From contig DAOUBT010000015.1 in the NCBI GenBank assembly GCA_034432595.1, forward strand, positions 6,242-70,241: a stretch of 64,000 bases of DNA, given 5' to 3'. Position numbers and translations under genes: made by a program. Positions 36,577 to 45,229 of this stretch are shown here, in pieces (within the stretch, counting starts at the first letter, position 1; each line of letters begins with the position of its first letter). This DNA comes from DAOTZR01 sp034432595 (GTDB lineage: Bacteria; Chloroflexota; Anaerolineae; B4-G1; SLSP01). The notes below the pieces were generated by a model. The model saw only the letters and a list, made by a program, of their open reading frames with translations, had not been told where the DNA came from and searched no databases.

Positions 36577-37106
36577 TGGTCCCGCTCGAAACGGTTTTCT
36601 GGGGGCTGGTCATCTTCTTTGGCATAGCCGGCGCTTTGCGGGGGTGGGCTAAAGAGCTGATCGTGTCCTTCAGCGTCATCCTCGCCCGTGCCGTAGAAGA
36701 CGTGATGATTCGTTTCATCCCGGTCATCGGTGGCGGATTGATTAATATGGCGGAAAATAACCCGCGGCAATGGTTCACCGTGCGCCTGGCCATTTTTGTG
36801 CTGATGATTTTCTTTGGCTATGCTTCGCCTGTCATTTCTACGACTCTTGGGATGCGGGGACGGCGTGAAAAGTTCCAGGATGTGCTTTTGGGGTTTTTCA
36901 TTGGAGCTTTCAATGGTTTCTTAATTATCGGCACCGTGTGGGGCTTCCTGGACGTGTTGGGCTATGGGATTTGGGGCATCTCGGCGCCCACCTCGGCTTT
37001 TGCACAGGATATTTTACGATATACGCCTTTGCAATGGCTGAGGGGCGGTACTTTATACGTGGCCCTGGTGCTGGCTTTTGTTTTCGTCATTGTAGTTTTC
37101 GTGTGA
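36576..37106 (+). CDS. CvpA-like small membrane protein inserted in dcw
   Basis: 176 residues from the ATG at 36576 (TTGGAGG ahead; a GTG one codon earlier is possible). Four or five hydrophobic segments, with a short polar loop rich in Arg and Lys (GMRGRREKFQ) in the middle. Resembles the CvpA family in length and topology but only weakly in sequence. It lies between murG and murC, a place with no gene in the classical dcw order, and overlaps murG by one base. A role in cell-wall synthesis or division is inferred from position alone. Confidence 0.65.
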   Translation: MVPLETVFWGLVIFFGIAGALRGWAKELIVSFSVILARAVEDVMIRFIPVIGGGLINMAENNPRQWFTVRLAIFVLMIFFGYASPVISTTLGMRGRREKFQDVLLGFFIGAFNGFLIIGTVWGFLDVLGYGIWGISAPTSAFAQDILRYTPLQWLRGGTLYVALVLAFVFVIVVFV

Positions 37107-37115
37107 GGAGGCGCT

Positions 37116-38513
37116 ATGCTGGATTGGCAGGCTGTGCGGAAAGTGCACATTGTGGGTATCGGCGGCGCGGGGATGTCCGCCATCGCTCGCATGCTTAAAG
37201 CGCGTGGTCTTGAGGTCACCGGTTCGGATGCGCGTGAATCGCCCACCGTGATCGCGCTGCGCGCCGAGGGCATTCCCGTGCGCATCGGTTACACGCCGGG
37301 CGAGACGCTGGCTACCGACGTGGTGCTGGCTTCTTCCGCCGTGCCGGAAAGCGACCCGGAATTGCAGGCCGCCCGCGCGCAAGGCTTACCCATCACACGC
37401 CGCACGGACATTCTGCCCTGGCTCACCTCCGGTTATGACGTGATTGCTGTCGCCGGCGCGCACGGCAAGACAACCGTGACGAGTATGCTGGCGATGGTCT
37501 TTTCGCAGATGCATCTGGATCCGAGCTTCATCATCGGCGGTATCTCGGCCAACCTCGGCACCAACGCACGCCTGGGCAAGGGCAAGCACTTTATCATCGA
37601 AGCGGATGAGTATCAGAACACCTTCCTGTGTCTCAACCCACGCATCGCGGTGGTGACGAATGTGGAATACGACCATCCGGATTGCTTCCCCAGCCTGCGG
37701 CATCTGCGCTTCGCCTTTGGGGAATTCGTGGAGCGCATTCGACCGGAGGGCCTGCTGGTGGCTTGCAGCGATGACCCGATTGCCCATGCCCTGGCGGCCT
37801 CCTATCACGCCAATGGCGGCCATATTGCGCTCTACGGGCAAGGGGAAGGCGCAGGCGTGACCTGGCGCGCGCTCAACATTCGTCCCAACGACCTGGGTGG
37901 CGTGGATTTTGAGGTGCAATATCAGGGGCAGGCCCTGTGGCCGATGCGTCTGAGCGTGCCGGGAACGCACAATGCTTTGAATGCCTTAGCCGTCCTGGCC
38001 GTGGCGGACGCGGTGGGGCTGCCCTGGAACGTGGCCGCCATGTATCTGCGCGAGTTCAAGGGCACGGAACGACGCTTCCAGATTTTGGGGGAAGCGGGAG
38101 GCGTGACCGTGGTGGATGATTACGCGCACCATCCGACGCAAATCCGCTACGTCCTGGAGGCCGCGCGGCAGCGTTACGCGGGGCGGCGCATCCTGGCCGT
38201 CTGGCAGCCGCACACCTTCAGCCGCATCAAGGCCCTGTGGGATAGTTACCTCACGGCCTTTGGGGACGCGGACGCCGTGTTCGTGCTCCCCATTTACGCC
38301 GCGCGTGAGGTGGACGATGGCACCGTCCGCCACACGGAACTGGCCGCAGCGATCCAGCACGCGCGGGTGCGGCCCTGCGCGAGCCTGGATGAGGCCACGT
38401 CCATGCTGGTGGAGACCGTGCGCCCTGGCGATGTCGTCGTCCTGATGGGCGCGGGGAATGAGTATCTTGTGGGCGAAGCCCTGTTGCGCGCTTTCTCCGG
38501 AGGAGCGGCATGA
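37116..38513 (+). CDS. murC: UDP-MurNAc:L-alanine ligase MurC
   Basis: 465 residues. VGIGGAGMSAIARML at the N-terminus, ATP site AGAHGKTTVTSM (from about 113), EADEYQNTFL, NVEYDHPD and DDYAHHPTQIR identify MurC. Adds L-alanine to UDP-MurNAc. GAGGAGG precedes the ATG. The stop overlaps the start of a 48-codon ORF by four bases (ATGA). Confidence 0.94.
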   Translation: MLDWQAVRKVHIVGIGGAGMSAIARMLKARGLEVTGSDARESPTVIALRAEGIPVRIGYTPGETLATDVVLASSAVPESDPELQAARAQGLPITRRTDILPWLTSGYDVIAVAGAHGKTTVTSMLAMVFSQMHLDPSFIIGGISANLGTNARLGKGKHFIIEADEYQNTFLCLNPRIAVVTNVEYDHPDCFPSLRHLRFAFGEFVERIRPEGLLVACSDDPIAHALAASYHANGGHIALYGQGEGAGVTWRALNIRPNDLGGVDFEVQYQGQALWPMRLSVPGTHNALNALAVLAVADAVGLPWNVAAMYLREFKGTERRFQILGEAGGVTVVDDYAHHPTQIRYVLEAARQRYAGRRILAVWQPHTFSRIKALWDSYLTAFGDADAVFVLPIYAAREVDDGTVRHTELAAAIQHARVRPCASLDEATSMLVETVRPGDVVVLMGAGNEYLVGEALLRAFSGGAA

Positions 38514-38656
38514 CCCGTCTGGTGCAATGGTTACAGAAGTTCACCGGCCTGCAGGCCCGCAAGCGCGGGCGTTACCGCGCCTATCAATCCGAAGTGATGC
38601 GGGTGCGCCTGGAGCAGGTGCAGGCGCGGCAGAAGTCGGCAAAAGGGAAGCGGTGA
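38510..38656 (+). CDS. Small basic protein between murC and murB
   Basis: 48 codons, starting MTRLVQWLQKFTG and ending QKSAKGKR. The ATG overlaps the murC stop and has a textbook CCGGAGGAG site; its own TGA overlaps the murB ATG by one base, so it fits the operon exactly at both ends. It has 15 Arg/Lys residues and one acidic Glu cluster, no membrane span, and looks helical. No known family. Too short for most automatic callers. Being tightly coupled on both sides argues that it is translated. Confidence 0.65.
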   Translation: MTRLVQWLQKFTGLQARKRGRYRAYQSEVMRVRLEQVQARQKSAKGKR

Positions 38657-39591
38657 TGGACCTCGCCTCGCGCCTGGCCGAGCTGGAGCGCGCCTTTCCC
38701 GCCATCCTGCGCGATGCGCCGCTGGCGCGCTACAGTTGGGTGGGGCTGGGCGGTCCGGCGGACCTGTTGCTGTTGGCGCGCACGGAAGCAGAGCTGGTCG
38801 GGGCGGTTCAGATGGCGCAGGCGCTGGAAGTGCCCTGGCGCGTTTTTGGGGGGCTTTCCAACTGTTTAATTCCTGATGAGGGCCTGCGCGGATTGGTTGT
38901 GCTCAACCGCACGGCGCAGGTGCAATGGGATGCCGCGCAAGGGACGGTCAGCGCCGCAAGCGGTGTGGCGATGGTCACGCTGGCGCGTGAGGCCGTACAA
39001 CGCGGTCTCGATGGCCTGACCTGGGCGGTAAGCCTGCCCGGTTCCCTGGGGGGAGCGCTCATTAACAATGCCGGTGCCTTCGGCGAAGAGGTGGGGACGC
39101 GGCTTGTCTCCGCACAACTGCTGGCGCGCGATGGCACGCGCCACACGGTGGGGGCGGACTGGTTCGGCTACAGCTACCGTCACAGCGTGCTGAAGGGGCA
39201 GACGGCGGGCACGTGGCTGCTGCTTGCGGCGCAATTGCAGTTGACCCCCGCCGATCCGCAGCTTCTGGAAGCGCGCGCGCAAGAGTTCATGTTGCGACGC
39301 AAACGCTCGCAACCGACGGGGCGCAGCCTGGGTTCGGTGTTTGCCAATCCACCGGGGGATTATGCCGGGCGTCTCATCGAAGCGGCGGGGCTGAAAGGGC
39401 GGCGCATCGGTGGGGTGGTGGTCTCGGACGTGCACGCTAACTTCTTCATCAACGAGGGGGGCACGGCGGCGGACTACCGCGCTCTGGTCGCCGAGGTGCA
39501 GGCGGAGGTAGAGCGGCGCTTTGGCATTCACCTGCGCCCGGAAATTGAAATCCTGACGGCGCAATTGACGACGGATCCGGCTTTGCAGTAA
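38656..39591 (+). CDS. murB: UDP-N-acetylenolpyruvoylglucosamine reductase MurB
   Basis: 311 residues from the ATG at 38656 (AAGGGAAG ahead); an in-frame start at 38458 would run through murC and the small ORF. FAD-binding features: SWVGLGGPADLL, the segment VFGGLSNCLIPDEG, SLPGSLGGALINNAGAFG and the C-terminal SVFANPPGDYAGRLIEAAGLKG-type region. Reduces the enolpyruvyl moiety to give UDP-MurNAc using NADPH. After it come 75 non-coding bases. Confidence 0.92.
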   Translation: MDLASRLAELERAFPAILRDAPLARYSWVGLGGPADLLLLARTEAELVGAVQMAQALEVPWRVFGGLSNCLIPDEGLRGLVVLNRTAQVQWDAAQGTVSAASGVAMVTLAREAVQRGLDGLTWAVSLPGSLGGALINNAGAFGEEVGTRLVSAQLLARDGTRHTVGADWFGYSYRHSVLKGQTAGTWLLLAAQLQLTPADPQLLEARAQEFMLRRKRSQPTGRSLGSVFANPPGDYAGRLIEAAGLKGRRIGGVVVSDVHANFFINEGGTAADYRALVAEVQAEVERRFGIHLRPEIEILTAQLTTDPALQ

Positions 39592-39666
39592 GTTGTGCCG
39601 CCGGCTATCGTGAGCAGCTTGAGCTGATTTTCATTCTGTTCATTACTCTGCAAACAAAGGTGGGCT

Positions 39667-40797
39667 ATGCAAAGGCTTAAAGTCATGGTTATTTTTGGCG
39701 GTCGCTCGGGTGAGCACGAGGTGAGCCTGATTTCGGCAAGCTCGGTGATGCGCGCCTTAGACCCGGAGCGCTACATCGTGATTCCGGTAGGGATCACGCG
39801 CGATGGCGCCTGGGTGGTGGGGGCCGATCTGGTTGATCTCCTGCAGCGAGAGGCCATTGAGCTGGCGGATAGCGTGGTCTTCTTTGCCGACCCCTCGCAT
39901 AAGGGCGTATGGCGCATCGAAAAAGAAGATGACGAAGCGCGTCTGGAATGGCTTTACGATGTAGATGTGGTCTTCCCTGTCCTGCACGGCACGTATGGCG
40001 AGGATGGTACGCTGCAGGGCCTGCTGGAGCTGGCTGCCGTGCCCTACGTGGGCTGCGGCGTGCTCGCTTCTGCGGTGGCGATGGATAAGGCGCTCTTTAA
40101 GGATGTCTGCCGCGCCTGGCATTTGCCCATCGTCCCTTCCTTGCTCTTCACGCGGGCGCGTTGGCAGGCCGAACCGCAGGCGGTGCTGGACGAAGTCGAG
40201 GCGCATCTGACGTATCCCGTCTTTGTCAAGCCGGTCAATCTGGGATCGAGTGTCGGCATCAGCAAATGCCGTGACCGCGCCGGGCTGGAGCGCGGCCTGC
40301 ACGAGGCGGCGCGCTATGACCGGCGCCTGCTGGTGGAGCAGGCCGTCCCCAACGCGCGCGAAATAGAGGTGAGCGTGCTGGGCAACGGGGACGCGATTGA
40401 GGCTTCGATTGCGGGCGAGATCATTCCGGGGCGCGAGTTCTACGATTACGCCGCGAAATACCTGGACGAGGGCGAGGCGGCCTCGAAGTTGCTCATCCCC
40501 GCGCGCCTGGATGCTGAGCAGATGGAGCTGGTGCGCCGCCTGGCGGTTACGGCTTTCCGCGCGGTGGACGGCGCGGGCATGGCGCGCGTGGACTTTTTGA
40601 TGAACGGGGTGACGGGGGAGCTTTTCATCAACGAAATCAACACCATCCCCGGTTTCACGCCGATCAGCATGTATCCGAAGTTGTGGGAGGCGTCGGGCCT
40701 GCCTTACCCGCGCCTGCTGGATCGCCTGATTGAGCTGGCGCTGGAGCGCCACGCCGAAGTATCGGCGTTGGAACGCATTTACCGCCCGAAACTGTAG
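39667..40797 (+). CDS. ddl: D-alanine-D-alanine ligase
   Basis: 376 residues, ATP-grasp fold. VIFGGRSGEHEVSLISA at the N-terminus, FPVLHGTYGEDGTLQGLLE, VKPVNLGSSVGISK and NEINTIPGFTPISMYPKL are diagnostic; the vancomycin-resistance type is not indicated. Supplies the D-Ala-D-Ala dipeptide to MurF. A short 75-base gap precedes it, holding an AAAGGTGG ribosome site. Confidence 0.94.
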   Translation: MQRLKVMVIFGGRSGEHEVSLISASSVMRALDPERYIVIPVGITRDGAWVVGADLVDLLQREAIELADSVVFFADPSHKGVWRIEKEDDEARLEWLYDVDVVFPVLHGTYGEDGTLQGLLELAAVPYVGCGVLASAVAMDKALFKDVCRAWHLPIVPSLLFTRARWQAEPQAVLDEVEAHLTYPVFVKPVNLGSSVGISKCRDRAGLERGLHEAARYDRRLLVEQAVPNAREIEVSVLGNGDAIEASIAGEIIPGREFYDYAAKYLDEGEAASKLLIPARLDAEQMELVRRLAVTAFRAVDGAGMARVDFLMNGVTGELFINEINTIPGFTPISMYPKLWEASGLPYPRLLDRLIELALERHAEVSALERIYRPKL

Positions 40798-40845
40798 CTG
40801 GCGCACGGGCGAGAGGGGAGACCCTGCCGGGAAGGAGCCTGAGGG

Positions 40846-41661
40846 ATGACGAAATACCGTCGTTACAGTCGTACCGCTGCTTTGCTGCAGGCACAGCCTG
40901 TGAGCATGGCTGTACGTCCGCGTGGACGTCGGCGCGCTGCCTCACGCGCCTTGACGCTATCCTTGCCTTTGCAGCAGGTGTGGCCGCTCATCCTGGTTCT
41001 GAGCCTGGTCGTTGCCGTGTTGGTTTGGATGCGCGCTGATGCGCGCTGGTACGTCACGGAAGCCTCCATCACCCTGTACGGCACGCGCGGGGCGGTGGCG
41101 CAGGAGGTGGTGCAGGCGAGTGGTTTGCTCAAGGAACACGGCACGCGCCTCGATGCTGAAGCGGCGGCGCAGCGCGTGCGTGAGCAGGTCTCCGCCGTGA
41201 GCGATGTCCATGTGGCCTGCCATCCTTATCCCGCGAGCTGCGAAATCCGCGTGGTGGAGCGCAAGCCTGTTGCCATCTGGGATACGGGGCAGGGCGTGCT
41301 CTGGATTGACAAAGAAGGGGTGGCTTTCACTCCGTGGGGCGAGGTCACAAACTTGCCGGTGCTGCGTGGTCCCCTGCCGGCAACGCCGCAGGCGACCCTG
41401 GCGGCGGTGCAGGGGGCGGAGGCGCTGCTCAAGCTCACCGGTCCGGTTGACGTGCTGGAGTATCACCCACAGCGGGGCCTGATCTGGAATGACCCGCAGG
41501 GGCATCGGGTGGCATTTGGGGTGGACGCGGAGCGCATGGCCGCGCGTTGGGCCGTGTATCAACAACTGCTGGCCGTGTTCGATGCGCGGCGCATCTTCCC
41601 CTGGAATCTGGATGTGCGGGTTCCGGAGGCGCCGACCTATGCCATGGAGCGGTCCTGGTAG
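40846..41661 (+). CDS. ftsQ: Cell division protein FtsQ/DivIB
   Basis: 271 residues: a long basic cytoplasmic N-terminus (about 50 residues), one membrane helix (about 45-65), a POTRA-like domain (about 70-135, including EIRVVERKPVAIWDT) and a beta domain to the C-terminus. Two Cys in the POTRA region (VACHPYPASCEI) could form a disulfide, unusual for FtsQ. Bridges FtsL and FtsA in the divisome. GGAAGGAG precedes the ATG. Placement just before ftsA supports the call. Confidence 0.87.
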   Translation: MTKYRRYSRTAALLQAQPVSMAVRPRGRRRAASRALTLSLPLQQVWPLILVLSLVVAVLVWMRADARWYVTEASITLYGTRGAVAQEVVQASGLLKEHGTRLDAEAAAQRVREQVSAVSDVHVACHPYPASCEIRVVERKPVAIWDTGQGVLWIDKEGVAFTPWGEVTNLPVLRGPLPATPQATLAAVQGAEALLKLTGPVDVLEYHPQRGLIWNDPQGHRVAFGVDAERMAARWAVYQQLLAVFDARRIFPWNLDVRVPEAPTYAMERSW

Positions 41662-41670
41662 GAGGGACGA

Positions 41671-42894
41671 ATGGATCGAACAGTCGTAGGGATTGACGTG
41701 GGAAGTTCCAAGACGCTGGTGCTGGTCGCCGAGGTGAACGATTCAGCGGGTGAGGCGCGCATCGTCGGCGTGGGGCAGGTGCCTTCGCGGGGGGTGAAAA
41801 AAGGCGTCATCGTCAACGTGACCGAGGCGACGGCAACGATTGCCGAGGCGGTGGAGAAGGCCGAGCAAAGCTCTGGCTACCGCATCGAACGCGCCTTTGT
41901 CAGCGTGAGCGGCACGCACATCACCTCGCGCAACAGTCAGGGCGTGGTGGGGGTGACGCGCCGCGAAACCGGCATCAGTGAGGATGATATTGACCGGGTG
42001 CTGGAAGCGGCGGGCGCCATCATTTTGCCGCAGAATCAGCGCCTGCTGCACATTATCCCGCGCACCTACACGGTGGATGGGCAAAGCGGCGTGCGCGATC
42101 CCCTGGGCATGCACGGCTTCCGCCTGGAGGTGGAAGCGCATGTGGTGATGGGTGCGATTACGGCGGTGCAGAACCTGCTCAAGTGTGTGGAAGGTGCGGG
42201 GGTGGAAGCCAGCGAAATCGTCTATTCTGCCCTGGCAGCCGGGAACGCCGTGCTGACGCCGACCGAGCGTGAGATGGGCGTCGTGCTCGTGGACATTGGC
42301 GAGGGGACGGTCGAAATCGCCATTTTCATCGAGGGCACGGTCTGGCACACCCGCTCCCTGGCGCTGGGCGGGGAGTACATCACCAACGATATTGCCATCG
42401 GGTTGCGCCTGCCGCCGGAGACAGCGGAAAGCATCAAGTTGCGCTATGGTCATGCCCTTTCCAATCAGGTCAATCAGGAGGAACGGTTCACGATTTCGCC
42501 GTATGGGGAGACGGTTCCGGTGGTGGTGCCGCGTTGGAAGCTGGCGGAAATCATTCAGGCGCGCTGCGAGGAGATTTTGGAGACGATTCAACAGGAAATT
42601 AAGCGCTCCGGCTACGATGGGCTGTTGCCCGCCGGCATCGTGTTGACGGGCGGCGTGGCGCAGTTGCCGGGCCTGCGCGATCTGGCGCGCGATCAGTTCC
42701 AGCTGCCGGTGCGGGTGGGTACACCCTATGGCTTGAGCGGCCTCACCGATCAGGTCGAGAATCCCGCCGCGGCAGTGGCTGTAGGGTTGCTGCGTTGGTC
42801 TCCGCTTTGGGACGAAACGGGCGGGCGATACAGCGGAGGCAGCTCATGGTTCAAGCGGGTTTTGCCGTGGCTGCGCACCCTGCTGCCCGGCTAA
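41671..42894 (+). CDS. ftsA: Cell division protein FtsA
   Basis: 407 residues, actin fold. VVGIDVGSSKTLVLVAEV phosphate-1 motif, 1C domain with SRGVKKGVIVNV, LVDIGEGTVEIAIF phosphate-2 and IVLTGGVAQLPGL adenosine motif. The C-terminus ends in a short amphipathic helix (SSWFKRVLPWLRTLL) that tethers FtsZ filaments to the membrane. GGAGGG precedes the ATG. In Chloroflexota FtsA and FtsZ are adjacent, as here. Confidence 0.95.
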   Translation: MDRTVVGIDVGSSKTLVLVAEVNDSAGEARIVGVGQVPSRGVKKGVIVNVTEATATIAEAVEKAEQSSGYRIERAFVSVSGTHITSRNSQGVVGVTRRETGISEDDIDRVLEAAGAIILPQNQRLLHIIPRTYTVDGQSGVRDPLGMHGFRLEVEAHVVMGAITAVQNLLKCVEGAGVEASEIVYSALAAGNAVLTPTEREMGVVLVDIGEGTVEIAIFIEGTVWHTRSLALGGEYITNDIAIGLRLPPETAESIKLRYGHALSNQVNQEERFTISPYGETVPVVVPRWKLAEIIQARCEEILETIQQEIKRSGYDGLLPAGIVLTGGVAQLPGLRDLARDQFQLPVRVGTPYGLSGLTDQVENPAAAVAVGLLRWSPLWDETGGRYSGGSSWFKRVLPWLRTLLPG

Positions 42895-42942
42895 AAGGCA
42901 TAGCACTCATGGAGCAAGCTTTCCATCCAGCAGGAGGTTAAG

Positions 42943-44031
42943 ATGGGTACCGCAGGAGAAAATTTCGCACAGATTCGGGTTGTAGGCGTTGGCGGTGGCG
43001 GCAGCAATGCCGTAGATCGCATGATTGCAGAGGGGCTGCAGGGGGTGGATTTCATCGCGATGAACACCGACGCTCAGGCGCTGGCGCGCTCGCAGGCCCC
43101 CATCCGCGTCCGTCTGGGGAACAACACCACCCGCGGCCTGGGAGCTGGCGGCAATCCGGAGATGGGGCAGAAGGCTGCCGAGGAGTCTGCGGATGAGATT
43201 CGTCAGGTGCTGCAGGGCGCGGATATGGTGTTCGTGACCGCGGGCATGGGCGGTGGCACGGGCACAGGCGCTGCGCCGATTGTGGCGCGCATCGCCAAGG
43301 AAGAACTCAAGGCCCTGACCATCGGCGTGGTCACGCGCCCCTTCGCTTTCGAGGGGGCCAAGCGTGCGCGCTCCGCGGCGGAGGGCATTGAGGCGCTCAA
43401 GCAGGTGGTGGATACGCTCATCGTCATCCCCAACGACCGCTTGACGGACATCACCGATAAGCGCGTGAGCCTGCAGGATGCCTTCCGCATGGCGGATGAC
43501 GTGCTGCGGCAGGGCATTCAGGGCATCACCGAGGTTATCACCGTGCCGGGCCTCATCAACCTGGACTTCGCCGATGTGCGCGCCATCATGTACGAGGGCG
43601 GTGCGGCGCTGATGGCGATTGGACGGGCGAGCGGGGAAAATCGCGCCGTCGAGGCCGCGCAACAGGCCATCACCAACCGCCTGCTGGATGTGACGATTGA
43701 CGGGGCGCGCGGCGTCCTGCTCAACATCACCGGCGGGCCGGGCATGACCCTGCACGAAATCAACGAGGCGGCTTCCATCATCCGCGACACGGCGCATCCG
43801 GAGGTCAACCTCATCTTTGGTGCGGTGATTGACCCGTCCATGGGTGAGGAGATGCGCATCACGGTGGTGGCGACGGGCTTCGACCGCGAGGAACGGCCCA
43901 AGCCGCGCAACACTGAAGCCACACAGCAGGCTCAACCGCCGCGCCGTTTTGAGACGCTGCCGGTAACCCCCATGCCGGTGGATCCGGACAATGTGGAAAT
44001 TCCGGCTTTCATGCGTCGGCGCACGCGCTAA
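42943..44031 (+). CDS. ftsZ: Cell division GTPase FtsZ
   Basis: 362 residues. Tubulin signature GGGTGTG (103-109), N-terminal VVGVGGGGSNAVDRMI, NTDAQAL and the T7 loop NLDFADVRAIM. A short linker leads to the C-terminal peptide VEIPAFMRRRTR, which binds FtsA and other partners. GCAGGAGG precedes the ATG. Forms the Z-ring. It is the last dcw gene, followed by a hairpin. Confidence 0.96.
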   Translation: MGTAGENFAQIRVVGVGGGGSNAVDRMIAEGLQGVDFIAMNTDAQALARSQAPIRVRLGNNTTRGLGAGGNPEMGQKAAEESADEIRQVLQGADMVFVTAGMGGGTGTGAAPIVARIAKEELKALTIGVVTRPFAFEGAKRARSAAEGIEALKQVVDTLIVIPNDRLTDITDKRVSLQDAFRMADDVLRQGIQGITEVITVPGLINLDFADVRAIMYEGGAALMAIGRASGENRAVEAAQQAITNRLLDVTIDGARGVLLNITGGPGMTLHEINEAASIIRDTAHPEVNLIFGAVIDPSMGEEMRITVVATGFDREERPKPRNTEATQQAQPPRRFETLPVTPMPVDPDNVEIPAFMRRRTR

Positions 44032-44055
44032 GCCCGCGCGTTGTGAGGAGCTTCG

Positions 44056-44090
44056 AGCGCAGGCGTCGCCCGTGGGGTGACGTCTGCGCT
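44056..44090 (+). terminator. Candidate terminator hairpin after ftsZ
   Basis: A 12-bp stem, AGCGCAGGCGTC and GACGTCTGCGCT (one G-T pair), 11-base loop, beginning 25 bases after the ftsZ stop. No T-tract. Confidence 0.5.
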
Positions 44091-44213
44091 GGCCTGTTGA
44101 CGACCCGGCGTCCGCAACGGGATGGCGGTGCCTGTTGGCGTGCAGGGAACGCGCAAGCTCCGCTTGTTGCGTTGCGCAAGCTGCGTTAACTGCTCCCTTC
44201 TGGGGTCAAACAA

Positions 44214-44282
44214 GGGAGGATGAAGGCATTGCCTTCGTCCTCCCTGCTGTTGCCCACTCCGTTACTCGACTGAAAACGCATC
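44214..44282 (+). repeat. Dispersed palindromic repeat, copy 5
   Basis: Arms GGGAGGATGAAGGC (44214-44227) and GCCTTCGTCCTCCC (44231-44244), loop ATT. GACTGAAAACGCATC follows at 44268-44282. Same arrangement as copy 1. Confidence 0.7.
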
Positions 44283-44330
44283 AGAGACGATTGCAAGCGC
44301 TGTCCTGCTGCTTGAGGTGAGCTTTCGCGT

Positions 44331-44729
44331 TCAAGGGTTGTGATGGTGGTGCCCGTGGTGATGCCCGTGTTCACCATGACCACAACAGGAGGGATCCGTG
44401 TCGAGGCGACCTTCTTGATAGGCCTTAAGCGCTTCCTGCACGCTGCCGGATGCGCCCAGCCGGACCTGAATGCCATTGATGGTGAAGGCCTGATAGGCAC
44501 GTTCACCCATTCCACCCGTGATGATGACGTCAGCCTGTTGCTGGCGTACAAACAGGGGCACCTGACCAGGACGATGCTCCTCGGCGTAAGGGTTGGCGAC
44601 CGTTTGCACCTGTTGGGGCTGTCCATTATCCCCCAGGTCAATCAGGACGAAATAGGGGGCGTGTCCGAAGTGTTCCGCCACCGGACTCTCCAGACCATTC
44701 GCTGTTTCAGCTGTGATGGCTATACGCAT
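44331..44729 (-). CDS. NifX/NafY-type dinitrogenase cofactor-binding family protein
   Basis: 132 residues from the ATG at 44729 (AAGGAG ahead); an upstream in-frame start at 44798 is rejected for lack of a site. The fold starts MRIAITAE, with EHFGHAPYF and VIITGGMGERAYQAF, as in the NifB/NifX dinitrogenase iron-molybdenum cofactor family. The last 20 residues hold Cys-Cys followed by nine His, a probable metal site. No nitrogenase genes are near, so a general metal-handling role is likelier. Downstream of a PadR regulator on the same strand, probably one operon. Confidence 0.82.
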   Translation of the reverse strand: MRIAITAETANGLESPVAEHFGHAPYFVLIDLGDNGQPQQVQTVANPYAEEHRPGQVPLFVRQQQADVIITGGMGERAYQAFTINGIQVRLGASGSVQEALKAYQEGRLDTDPSCCGHGEHGHHHGHHHHNP

Positions 44730-44794
44730 GTTCAATCTCCTTAAGTGAAATGGTTTGTTGATAGCCTGCTCAAGTGAACAGGTCTGCGTACCTC

Positions 44795-45178
44795 TCAAAG
44801 CGATTCTTGGGGTGACGTGGCGGCATAAGCCGCTTCCAGGGCCTCAATCTGACGGCGCTGCTCGCGCAAAGCCTCGATCCATGCTGCTAAAACTTGTTCG
44901 CCTTCGTGGGTGATGGTGTACACGCGCCGTTGTGGTCCCAGGCTTTCTTCATCCCATGAACTTTCCACCAACCCCATGTCCTCTAAGTCGCGCAGGGCAC
45001 GGTAGATGATGCTGATATCCATGTGCTCTGGCTCGAAACCAAACACGCGCAGCTTTTCCATGAGGCTATAGCCGTAATCCGGCTGCTGACGCACCAACAC
45101 CAGCAGGCAGGATTCGAGCAAAAACCAACGCTTGCGTTTGCCTCCCCCCTCACCTTGACAGCGCATTCTTCCGGGCAT
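44795..45178 (-). CDS. PadR-family transcriptional regulator
   Basis: 127 residues. Winged-helix PadR region (about 20-90): LESCLLVLVRQQPDYGYSLM, then ISIIYRALRDLEDMGLVESSW and the wing RRVYTITHEGEQVL. The N-terminus adds a Gly/Arg/Lys-rich extension with one Cys. A C-terminal helix gives dimerisation. Its promoter has perfect consensus elements with an inverted repeat across the spacer, so it probably represses itself and the NifX-like gene that follows by 65 bases. The effector is unknown; a metal or phenolic compound is possible. Confidence 0.87.
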   Translation of the reverse strand: MPGRMRCQGEGGGKRKRWFLLESCLLVLVRQQPDYGYSLMEKLRVFGFEPEHMDISIIYRALRDLEDMGLVESSWDEESLGPQRRVYTITHEGEQVLAAWIEALREQRRQIEALEAAYAATSPQESL

Positions 45179-45196
45179 CGTTACCTCCTTGTTTTT

Positions 45197-45217
45197 CTAT
45201 ATTATAAATCACTATAG
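45197..45217. promoter_or_regulatory. Inverted repeat overlapping the padR -10
   Basis: CTATA ... TATAG, arms at 45197-45201 and 45213-45217, spanning the -10 of the padR promoter. A probable PadR operator, by position. Confidence 0.55.
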
Positions 45218-45229
45218 AATTATTGTCAA
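45201..45229 (-). promoter_or_regulatory. Perfect-consensus promoter of padR operon
   Basis: On the minus strand TTGACA (45229 down to 45224), exactly 17 bases, TATAAT (45206 down to 45201). Such an ideal promoter normally needs a repressor to be useful. Confidence 0.85.

Larger units (their letters stand above)
44032..44330. other. Intergenic region downstream of ftsZ
   Basis: Contains the dcw terminator candidate (44056-44090), a direct repeat of GCGCAAGCT (near 44153 and 44175), and repeat copy 5 (44214-44282). No gene seen. Confidence 0.5.

Noticed and set aside
44331..44729. Evidence for nitrogen fixation from the NifX-like protein
   Set aside because: The family is widespread in organisms without nitrogenase, and no nif genes are in the window.
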